The position numbers and the translations under genes are program-made. This document shows positions 28,263 through 34,907 of a DNA stretch of 64,000 nucleotides, piece by piece. The DNA is from Microbacterium invictum (GTDB lineage: Bacteria; Actinomycetota; Actinomycetes; Actinomycetales; Microbacteriaceae): assembly GCF_014197265.1 (NCBI RefSeq), contig NZ_JACIFH010000001.1:1054001-1118000 (forward strand). Direction: 5' to 3'. Position 1 is the stretch's first letter, and every line of letters begins with the position of its first letter. Under the pieces are notes generated by a model. The model worked only from the letters and a program-made list of their open reading frames with translations. It was not told the origin of the DNA and made no database searches.

Positions 28263-29480
28263 CTACGTCCGCGGCCGCCCCGCTCTGATCGCGGTCGCGA
28301 CGTGCTCTGGTCGGAACCCCCTCCCGACGAGCCGTGACAGCACCCGGCGCGCGATCGGCGCCACCCCCGTCGCGATGACGGGTACGACACCCGGGATGCC
28401 GTGTCCGGCGGCGAGCGCGCCGATACCGCGGTGCGCCACGCGCTGCACCCGCTGCATGCGCAGCGCGGGGGACAGACGTCGACTCTGCAGGCGCGCCAGC
28501 ACCTCGCTCAGCGGACCCGGCGCCGTCTGCAGCAGGTTCGCGAGCGCGACGGCATCCTGAATCGCATAGTTGACGCCGACGCCGAAGACCGGCGACATCG
28601 CGTGCGCTGCATCGCCTATGCAGACGACGCCGGGCCGGTACCATCGCTCGAGCGCATCGATCTGCACGGACAGCACCTTGATCTGGTCCCATGATTCGAG
28701 CGTGCCCACGACCGGGGCGATCGGCGGGGCGATGCGTGCGAGATGCTCGTGGAACGCATCGAGTCCGTTGTCGCGCAGGCGGCCGAAGCCGTCCTTCTCG
28801 ATGACGCAGCCGGCCTGATAGTGGTCGCCGCGGTCGATCGTGAGCACAAGCCCGCCGCGGTCCGCATATCCGAGGGTCGTGGGCGGGGGCTCGGCGGGCT
28901 TGGGCAGGTGGAACCACAGCACATCGATCGGCACCCCGGCTGCGCGCGGCACCAGCCCGGCCGATGCGCGCACGCGCGAATCGCGCCCGTCCGCGGCGAC
29001 GACCAGCGCTGCACGCAGCACGGACATCTGACCGCGCTCACTCACGGACACACCGACGACGCGCCCGTCTTCCTCGACGACCCCCTCGACCTCGGTGCCC
29101 ATCCGCAGGTCGAAACCCGGCAGCGCACGCCCTTCGCGCGCAAGGAAGTCCAGGAAGTCCCACTGCGGCGCGAACACCAGGAAATCGTCGGGCGGGCCGA
29201 GGGTGCGGAAGTCGACGAAGGCCAGGCGACGGCCGGCGATGACGGCGTCCATCGTGTGGATCCGGGTCACCGGCAGTTCGAGGAAGCGCTCGCGCAGGCC
29301 GAGTTCGCCCAGGATCGTCAACGTCGACGGGTGGATGGTGTCGCCGCGGAAGTCCCGCAGGAAGTCGTCGTGCTTCTCGAGCACCGCGATGCGCCGGCCC
29401 GCCCGGGCCAGCAGGTAGCCGAGCATCACGCCGGCGGGGCCACCACCGGCGATCACGACGTCGTAGGAGGAATCGCCCAT
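28263..29480 (-). CDS. FAD-dependent aromatic-ring-hydroxylase-type monooxygenase
   Basis: 405 residues of the PHBH/UbiH class. N-terminal dinucleotide motif DVVIAGGGPAGVMLGYLLA, DG-type motif VVAADGRDSRVRA near residue 170, and the second FAD motif CIGDAAHAMSPVFGVGVNYAIQDAV near 300. It would insert oxygen into an aromatic or polyketide-like substrate with NAD(P)H; the substrate is unknown. The C-terminal about 70 residues are Arg-rich. ATG 29480 has a complete promoter upstream (29487-29515) with no Shine-Dalgarno sequence. Confidence 0.87.
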   Translation of the reverse strand: MGDSSYDVVIAGGGPAGVMLGYLLARAGRRIAVLEKHDDFLRDFRGDTIHPSTLTILGELGLRERFLELPVTRIHTMDAVIAGRRLAFVDFRTLGPPDDFLVFAPQWDFLDFLAREGRALPGFDLRMGTEVEGVVEEDGRVVGVSVSERGQMSVLRAALVVAADGRDSRVRASAGLVPRAAGVPIDVLWFHLPKPAEPPPTTLGYADRGGLVLTIDRGDHYQAGCVIEKDGFGRLRDNGLDAFHEHLARIAPPIAPVVGTLESWDQIKVLSVQIDALERWYRPGVVCIGDAAHAMSPVFGVGVNYAIQDAVALANLLQTAPGPLSEVLARLQSRRLSPALRMQRVQRVAHRGIGALAAGHGIPGVVPVIATGVAPIARRVLSRLVGRGFRPEHVATAIRAGRPRT

Positions 29481-29486
29481 ACCTGT

Positions 29487-29515
29487 AGCGCAGACCCGTA
29501 GCGCGCCGTTGTCAA
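29487..29515 (-). promoter_or_regulatory. Promoter with consensus -35 TTGACA for the FAD monooxygenase
   Basis: Read on the minus strand: TTGACA (29510-29515), a 17-bp spacer, then TGCGCT (29487-29492) as -10, then 6 nt to the ATG. The -35 is a perfect consensus and the spacing to the start codon fits a leaderless mRNA. The -10 is weak (T at positions 1 and 6 only). Confidence 0.5.
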
Positions 29516-29539
29516 CCCCCGACGTGCGAGACTGCCGGG

Positions 29540-30283
29540 ATGACCGACATCGAGCTGGCCCGGATCGGTGGTGGCTCGGTGGTCCTGCACGATGCGCGCC
29601 GCAAGATGCGCCGCACCGTCACGCTCGAGCCCTTCGAGATCGGCGTCTTCGCCGTCACCGAGGAGCAGCTGGCCGAGCTGCTCGGAGAACCGGCATCCCA
29701 TCCCCGTCGGCCCGCCGTCGACGTCAGCTGGCTGCGCGCGGTGCGCATGTGCAACGCCGCATCGGAATGGGAAGGACTCGACCCCGCCTACATGTTCGAC
29801 GGCGAGGAGGTCCGGTGGCAGGTGGATGCCGACGGGTACCGACTGCCCACCGAAGCCGAGTGGGAGTTCGCGTGCCGTGCCGGGTCGAGCGCGGCGCACT
29901 ACGGTCCGCTCGTGGATGTGGCGTGGACCGCGGCGGACGGACACCGGCATCCGCAGGACGTCGGCGGGAAGCACCCCAACCTGCACGGCCTCTTCGACAC
30001 GCTCGGCAATGTGTGGGAGTGGTGCTGGGACCTGCTCGATCCGGCACGCTACCGCGATTACCGCGTGTTCCGCGGGGGCGGGTTCGCCGACGATGCATGG
30101 AGCGTCCGAGCGGGCACGCGGCGCGGGGGAGCACCGCGGATGCACCACGACGATGTCGGCCTCCGGCTCGCGCGGGGCGGGTTCGACGCGGTCGACGCGG
30201 CGCAGGGCTGGTCGACAGCCGCGGACCGCGAGCGGGCGCTGAGCGACGGCCCGCTGCCGCCGGGGTGGACACCGCTGCGGTGA
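29540..30283 (+). CDS. FGE-sulfatase-fold (SUMF1-like) protein lacking the catalytic cysteines
   Basis: 247-residue soluble protein. The central block GYRLPTEAEWEFACRAG and GNVWEWCWD are the signature of the formylglycine-generating-enzyme/sulfatase-modifying fold, and RVFRGGGFADD followed by RAGTRR is the usual last strand. True FGE has two cysteines around that last strand; here the region has none, so formylglycine formation is unlikely. Other fold members (EgtB-like, lectin-like) also do not need them. Divergent from the FAD monooxygenase across 59 bp. Confidence 0.8.
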   Translation: MTDIELARIGGGSVVLHDARRKMRRTVTLEPFEIGVFAVTEEQLAELLGEPASHPRRPAVDVSWLRAVRMCNAASEWEGLDPAYMFDGEEVRWQVDADGYRLPTEAEWEFACRAGSSAAHYGPLVDVAWTAADGHRHPQDVGGKHPNLHGLFDTLGNVWEWCWDLLDPARYRDYRVFRGGGFADDAWSVRAGTRRGGAPRMHHDDVGLRLARGGFDAVDAAQGWSTAADRERALSDGPLPPGWTPLR

Positions 30284-30383
30284 TCCACGAAGAATCTTGT
30301 GAAGGTCATGTCGATTTCGCCGGCGGCCGTTCGACGTCTTGGTGAGGGCGCACCCGGCGCCTGCGACACAAGGAGATGGACAG

Positions 30384-30803
30384 ATGAAGCACATGCTGAT
30401 CATGCGGGCCTCCCAGGCCGCGGCCGACGCCTACGAAAAGATGGACTTCGAAGCGGTCATCAACGCGATGGGCGCCTACAACGAGCAGCTCATGAAGGCA
30501 GGCGTCATGGCCGGCGGCGACGGACTCGCGCCCGAACCGGGCTGGGTCGTCGACTTCGACGGCGAGACGCCGGTCGTCAGCGACGGCCCTTACGGGGAGG
30601 TCCACGAGCTGTTCAACGGCTTCTGGATTCTCGACACGTCCACGGCCGAAGAGGCTCTCGAGTGGGCGAAGCGCTGTCCGTTGGGCCCGGGCGCCAAGCT
30701 GGAGGTGCGGCGGATCACCGACGAGAGCGACTTCGCCGACTACAGCGACAACGAATACGTGCAGAAGGAAGCCGGCTGGCGCGAGGAGCTGGAGTCGAAG
30801 TGA
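30384..30803 (+). CDS. YCII-related (DGPF) domain protein
   Basis: 139 residues: MKHMLIMRASQAAADAY at the start, then GEGL-type VMAGGDGLAPEP, and VVSDGPYGEVHELFNGFWILDTSTAEEALEWAKRCPLG in outline, which carries the DGPF-like motif of the family. Members are often the co-encoded partner of ECF42-type sigma factors. AAGGAG (30370-30375) sits 8 nt before ATG 30384. The stop overlaps the sigma factor GTG by 4 bp (GTGA), so the two are co-translated. Confidence 0.88.
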   Translation: MKHMLIMRASQAAADAYEKMDFEAVINAMGAYNEQLMKAGVMAGGDGLAPEPGWVVDFDGETPVVSDGPYGEVHELFNGFWILDTSTAEEALEWAKRCPLGPGAKLEVRRITDESDFADYSDNEYVQKEAGWREELESK

Positions 30804-32047
30804 CCGCGCTCGACGTCTCTCGCGCGGTCGAGGCCGTCTGGCGCATCGAGGGCGCGCGCATCATCGCGACGCTCGCGAAGATGACCGGCGACCTCGGCCT
30901 CGCGGAGGACGTCGCGCAGGAAGCGGTCGCCGAAGCCCTGGCAGCCTGGCCCGAGCACGGCGTGCCCGCCAACACGGGCGCATGGCTGACCACCGTCGCC
31001 AAGCGCCGGGTCATCGACGCGTGGCGGCGCCGCGAACGCCTCGATGAACGCCACCGCACCATCGCACACGCTCTGTCTGAGGCGACCGAAGACGAGTGGA
31101 TGCCGATAGAAGACGACCTGCTGCGGCTCGTGTTCACGGCGTGTCATCCGACGCTGTCGCGCGAGTCGCAGATCGCTCTGACGCTGCGCGTCGTCGGTGG
31201 TCTGACCACAGTCGAGATCGCGCGGATGCTGCTGGTGCCGGTCGCCACCGTGCAGGCACGGATCACGCGGGCGAAGAAGACGCTAGCGGCGGCGAACGTG
31301 CCCTTCGAAGCGCCCGATCCGTCGGAGTGGAGCGAGCGGCTCGGGGGAGTGCTCGGGGTCGTCTACCTGATATTCACCGAGGGCTATGCCGCGACGACGG
31401 GATCCAAGGGCACGCGCCCCGATCTCGCCGACGAAGCCCTGCGGCTCGGTCGGGTCATTGCGGGGCTGCTGCCGCGCGAGCCTGATGCGCACGCGCTGGT
31501 CGCGCTGATGGAGTTCCAGCGGTCGCGGTTCGGGGCACGCGAGGACCGTGACGGAGCGCCGGTGCTGCTGGCCGATCAGGACCGCACCCTATGGAACCGC
31601 GCACAGATCCGTCGGGGCCAGGCGGCGCTGGATCGCGCGGATGAGGCTGCCGCGGCGCGTCGGCGGGGGAGAGGCTCCTACGCGCTGCAGGCTGCGATCG
31701 CCGAGCGCCACTGCGTCGCCACGTCCGTGGACGACACGGACTGGGAGCGCATCGTCGTGCTCTACGAGGCGCTGGGACGGATCACTCCGAGCCCGATCGT
31801 CGACCTCAACCGCGCGGTCGCAGTATCGATGGCGACGGGACCGGCCACCGCACTGCGCATCGTCGACGACCTCGCCGCGACGGAGCGGCTGCGCGGATCG
31901 CCGCTGCTGCCGAGCGTGCGCGGAGAGCTGCTGGCGCGACTCGGGCGTGCGGAGGAAGCGCGCTCGGAGTTCGAGACCGCGGCATCCCTCACCCCCAACG
32001 ATGCCCAGCGATCGGTGCTCGAGCGGAAGGCCGCTGCGCTGGGGTGA
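30800..32047 (+). CDS. ECF sigma factor, ECF42 type, with C-terminal extension
   Basis: 415 residues. Sigma region 2 at about 10-75 (AEDVAQEAVAEALAAWPEHG, then VAKRRVIDAWRRRERL), and region 4 at about 110-165 with ESQIALTLRVVGGLTTVEIARMLLVPVATVQARITRAKK as the helix-turn-helix. The 240-residue C-terminal extension (ARKR-poor, helical, ending with TPR-like repeats such as RLGRAEEARSEFETAASL) is typical of ECF42, which acts without an anti-sigma factor and whose extension is needed for activity. No anti-sigma gene is next to it, consistent with that. Coupled to the upstream YCII gene. Confidence 0.9.
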   Translation: MTALDVSRAVEAVWRIEGARIIATLAKMTGDLGLAEDVAQEAVAEALAAWPEHGVPANTGAWLTTVAKRRVIDAWRRRERLDERHRTIAHALSEATEDEWMPIEDDLLRLVFTACHPTLSRESQIALTLRVVGGLTTVEIARMLLVPVATVQARITRAKKTLAAANVPFEAPDPSEWSERLGGVLGVVYLIFTEGYAATTGSKGTRPDLADEALRLGRVIAGLLPREPDAHALVALMEFQRSRFGAREDRDGAPVLLADQDRTLWNRAQIRRGQAALDRADEAAAARRRGRGSYALQAAIAERHCVATSVDDTDWERIVVLYEALGRITPSPIVDLNRAVAVSMATGPATALRIVDDLAATERLRGSPLLPSVRGELLARLGRAEEARSEFETAASLTPNDAQRSVLERKAAALG

Positions 32048-32257
32048 CTCACCGCGGGACTCGAATGCGCGGACAGCGAGCACCGCGTCGGGTGTCTTGG
32101 GGTACAGGACGTAGGTCACGTCCGGTCCCCACGGGGCGAGCCCGAGGAGCCGGCCGATCGCTCCCTGGGCGACACCGCGGTCCGCGTGCTCACCAGCCAC
32201 GTCGAACCCCTCATACACAGACTTCCCGACAGACCCGCGCGTAGGGATTACCCACAA
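32048..32257 (-). pseudogene. Possible gene remnant or tail of an unknown protein
   Basis: On the minus strand an ATG at 32257 opens a frame that reads like real protein for about 65 residues (SVYEGFDVAGEHADRGVA, then PDVTYVLYPKTPDAVLA) and then runs without a stop into the antisense of the sigma factor gene. Composition before 32048 is not Arg-rich, unlike the shadow frames elsewhere. I do not recognise a family. It could be the 5' part of a gene cut off at the sigma factor boundary, or a chance frame. Confidence 0.25.
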
Positions 32258-32305
32258 GAACCTGCAGGTACGTCAGTCCCACCGCCAGCCGGCCCGCGTG
32301 GAGGG

Positions 32306-32881
32306 CTACTTCTGGACGATGATGAGGTTCACGCCGTTATCCGGGTGATAGCTCCATTGCGCGGAGAAACTGTCCCATTCACCGCTTAGCCGCCCGTCGA
32401 GCGACCGGGTCTGGCCCATGCTCTCAATCAGCCATTTCGGCATTTCTAAGCTCTCTTGCACGCAGGTGAGAGCCAAGGAGCTCACGCCGAGCACGTCGTC
32501 GTCTTGTGGCTTGGTGGCCACGATGAGAGTCTGCCCGCCGTCTTCTACCGAAACGACCCCATCGAAGTACTCATCGAACAGCTCGCCAGCTTCCTCGTCG
32601 GTGAGGCCTTCCGCGTTGTCTTTGGCGGGCTTGTCGGCACTGTCCTCGGTGGCGGACAGCCGCAACAACGGCTTGTTGCCTGCGCACTCGGCGCCAGCCC
32701 GCTCGATCGGTGTGGGCTGCGACAAAGCGAAGGCCAACCCAGCACCTGCGCCGGCGAGGATGAGCACGGCACTGGCAGCGATAAGCCAGCGGACCCACTT
32801 CGCGGTCATACGGGGTACAGGAGGACTTGGCATGTCGGGCTGCGGCGATGCAGCCTCGGGGGTCGGATCCTGGTCGGTCAC
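32306..32881 (-). CDS. Hypothetical single-span membrane protein
   Basis: 191 residues, no recognised family. A Pro-rich cytoplasmic start (about 1-28) is followed by one hydrophobic helix (WLIAASAVLILAGAGAGLAFAL, about 32-53) and an extracytoplasmic domain of about 135 residues with two cysteines (AGAECAG and LTCVQES) that could form a disulfide. The order fits an N-in/C-out anchor. Base composition is visibly less GC-rich than the neighbours and it uses more A/T-ending codons, suggesting acquisition. GTG 32881 start; an 18-bp palindrome lies 27 bp upstream. It stands alone between unrelated genes. Confidence 0.6.
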   Translation of the reverse strand: MTDQDPTPEAASPQPDMPSPPVPRMTAKWVRWLIAASAVLILAGAGAGLAFALSQPTPIERAGAECAGNKPLLRLSATEDSADKPAKDNAEGLTDEEAGELFDEYFDGVVSVEDGGQTLIVATKPQDDDVLGVSSLALTCVQESLEMPKWLIESMGQTRSLDGRLSGEWDSFSAQWSYHPDNGVNLIIVQK

Positions 32882-32907
32882 AGTGCAGCCTGTCTGCTCG
32901 GCGGGAA

Positions 32908-32925
32908 GATGAGAGGTCTCTCATC
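32908..32925. promoter_or_regulatory. 18-bp operator-like palindrome
   Basis: GATGAGAGGTCTCTCATC: perfect 8-bp arms around a 2-bp centre. Relative to TATGGT (minus strand, 32930-32935) it covers the predicted transcription start of the hypothetical gene that begins at 32881. The size and symmetry resemble GntR/TetR-type operators; the cognate regulator is not in the window. Confidence 0.4.
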
Positions 32926-33032
32926 CGCAACCATAGCGAGCGCGGCGGACACTGGCCGGCAGGGAACTAGCAGGGGGAGTCGTGCCAGGTGTCGTATTCG
33001 CATCCAAGGGGAACATGCCATCTTCGAGCTGA

Positions 33033-33049
33033 CATAATGTGCATTATCG
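33033..33049. other. dif-like / tyrosine-recombinase core-type palindrome
   Basis: CATAATGTGCATTATCG: exact inverted ATAATG/CATTAT arms separated by TG, AT-rich inside a GC-rich genome. The CATAA, 6-nt centre, TTAT plan is that of Xer dif sites and of attachment cores used by some integrating elements. There is no recombinase gene and no second copy in the window. Confidence 0.35.
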
Positions 33050-33246
33050 GCGAAAGCACGACAAGCGATGCAGACTCGGCGTCTGCCCGATTACAGCGCC
33101 GAGCCGATGTCTGTTCGCGCGAAGTCGTTGCCGAATCTCAGGACGGCAGCCCGTCCGCGCAGGCAGAAAGGTGGAAGATAAGGACGAATCGCGTTGGCGG
33201 CGGGCACCCGCACGGAGACGCCCTCCAACCGCCATAGGCTCGAAGC

Positions 33247-34167
33247 ATGCTGGATACGCTCACCGGGTTCGTCGTGGTGGGCGTCGCGATCCTGGTGGGC
33301 TGGATCATCGGACGCATCGATCTGCTCGGCCCGCACGCGCGCCACGTCCTCAGCCGACTGACGTTCTTCGTCCTGTCCCCGTTTCTGCTGTTCGTCGTGC
33401 TGGCGCAAGCAGACATCCATCTGCTCTTTTCGGCCCTGCTGCCCGTGTCGGCGATCGCCGCGGTCTTCGTGTTCGCCATCGCCATCGTCGTCATGCGGTT
33501 CGTCTGGCGTCGTGACGTCGGCGAGACGCTCATCGGCACCCTGTCGGCCGGCCAGGTCAACTCGAACAACATGGGCATTCCGCTGTCGCTGTACCTGTTG
33601 GGCAGTGCAGCGTACCCTGCACCGGTCATCCTGCTGCAGCTGCTGGTCTTCACGCCGATCTCGATGGCGATCTTCGAGGCGGTCTCGACGGGTCAGCGAC
33701 GCATGATCCCCATCCTCCGGCGCACCGTCACCAACCCCATCGTCCTGGGCTCTGTGCTCGGCGTGATCGTCTCGGCATCCGGCATCCAGATGCCCCCGAT
33801 CGTCATCGAGCCGCTGACGCTCATCGCGGACGCCTGCGTTCCCGTGCTGCTGATCACCTACGGCATCTCACTGCACGGCCAGCGCGTGTTCGGCGCATCC
33901 GGCCGACGGCGCGACATCGTGCTCGCGACGAGCCTGAAACTGATCGTGATGCCGGTGGCCGCCTGGGCCGCCGCCACTTTCCTGTTCCAGTTGCCCGCGC
34001 ACGACGTGCTCATTGTGACCGTGCTCGCGGCGCTGCCGACAGCGCAGAATGTCTTCAACTACGCCCAGCGCTACGACGTCGGCGAGACCGTCGCACGCGA
34101 TACCGTCTTCCTCACCACGGTCGGCTGCGTGCCGGTTCTGCTCCTGATCATGGTCTTTCTCGGCTGA
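33247..34167 (+). CDS. AEC-family (auxin efflux carrier-like) transporter
   Basis: 306-residue inner-membrane protein with about ten helices in two halves (5+5). GQVNSNNMGIPLSLYLLG carries the conserved Asn/Gly/Pro of the AEC core, and the second half has DACVPVLLITYGISLHG and AALPTAQNVFNYAQRYD, a family hallmark. Bacterial members export or import dicarboxylates such as malate and malonate; the cargo here is unknown. ATG 33247 has TAGGCT exactly 6 nt upstream, so the transcript is probably leaderless. Confidence 0.92.
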   Translation: MLDTLTGFVVVGVAILVGWIIGRIDLLGPHARHVLSRLTFFVLSPFLLFVVLAQADIHLLFSALLPVSAIAAVFVFAIAIVVMRFVWRRDVGETLIGTLSAGQVNSNNMGIPLSLYLLGSAAYPAPVILLQLLVFTPISMAIFEAVSTGQRRMIPILRRTVTNPIVLGSVLGVIVSASGIQMPPIVIEPLTLIADACVPVLLITYGISLHGQRVFGASGRRRDIVLATSLKLIVMPVAAWAAATFLFQLPAHDVLIVTVLAALPTAQNVFNYAQRYDVGETVARDTVFLTTVGCVPVLLLIMVFLG

Positions 34168-34288
34168 AAACGAACGGATGCCGATCTGAGAACGATGCGA
34201 CTCCCCCGCGAGTCGGTGTCCTCCCTGTTGCATTCGAAGGTCTAACCTGAAGGAGTTTCCGCACAGGAATTTCCCAGAAAGGGCCCTC

Positions 34289-34843
34289 ATGTCCACCGAA
34301 ACCTCATTCGAGAAGTCGGCCGTCAACGGTATCCGCACCGCCCTCGGCATCGGCGGCGTCCTCGCGGTCATCCTCGGTATCCTCATCCTCGTCTGGCCGG
34401 GCAAGACCGCGATGGTCGTCACGGCCATCGTCGCGATCTACGCGATCGCCGCGGGACTTGCCTACGCCGGACTCGGGATCTTCTCCAAGACCAAGGGCGG
34501 GTGGGCGCGCGTCGGCCACATCGCCCTGGGCGTGCTGTTCATCATCGCCGGCATCATCGCGTTCTTCAATCTCGGCGCGACGACCGCCTGGCTGGCCGTG
34601 TTCGTCGGCATCCTCGTCGGAATCATGTGGATCATCGAAGGCGTGGTGTCGCTCTCGACCCTCGGCGACGCGGGGTCGAAGGGCTGGACGATCTTCTTCG
34701 CGATCCTCTCGATCATCGCGGGCATCGTGCTGCTGTTCTCGCCCCTCTGGGGTGCGGTCATCCTGTGGTGGCTGCTGGGCATCTCGGCGATCGTCCTCGG
34801 CATCATCAACATCGTGCGCGCGTTCACCTTCGGCAAGAAGTAA
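34289..34843 (+). CDS. HdeD/DUF308-family membrane protein
   Basis: 184 residues with six hydrophobic helices in three repeated pairs; short loops such as FSKTKGGWARVGHIALGVLF and the WIIEGVVSLSTL turn are typical of DUF308. HdeD in enterics is linked to acid resistance, but the actinobacterial members have no proven role. Its 120-bp upstream region has TAACCT (34243-34248) as a possible -10, with about 40 nt of leader and AGAAAGGG before ATG 34289. A perfect 18-bp hairpin ends the transcript. Confidence 0.85.
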   Translation: MSTETSFEKSAVNGIRTALGIGGVLAVILGILILVWPGKTAMVVTAIVAIYAIAAGLAYAGLGIFSKTKGGWARVGHIALGVLFIIAGIIAFFNLGATTAWLAVFVGILVGIMWIIEGVVSLSTLGDAGSKGWTIFFAILSIIAGIVLLFSPLWGAVILWWLLGISAIVLGIINIVRAFTFGKK

Positions 34844-34853
34844 CGCCCGCATA

Positions 34854-34895
34854 CGAAGAACGCTCCGGAGCTCAACGGCTCCGGAGCGTTCTTCG
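34854..34895. terminator. Bidirectional terminator between the HdeD-like gene and the S9 peptidase
   Basis: Perfect 18-bp arms at 34854-34871 and 34878-34895 with loop TCAACG. It lies between two converging genes, 10 bp after one stop and 12 bp before the other. Short T runs (TTCTTCG) end both sides, so it can work in both directions. Confidence 0.85.
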
Positions 34896-34907
34896 TGCGT
34901 GTGGGCG

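Larger units (their letters stand above)
32882..33246. other. 365-bp intergenic region with two palindromes
   Basis: No frame here looks like a real gene. It holds the palindrome at 32908-32925, TATGGT on the minus strand (32930-32935) as a candidate -10 for the hypothetical gene, the AT-rich palindrome at 33034-33047, and TAGGCT (33235-33240) 6 nt before the AEC transporter start. GC content is lower than the rest of the window. Confidence 0.5.
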
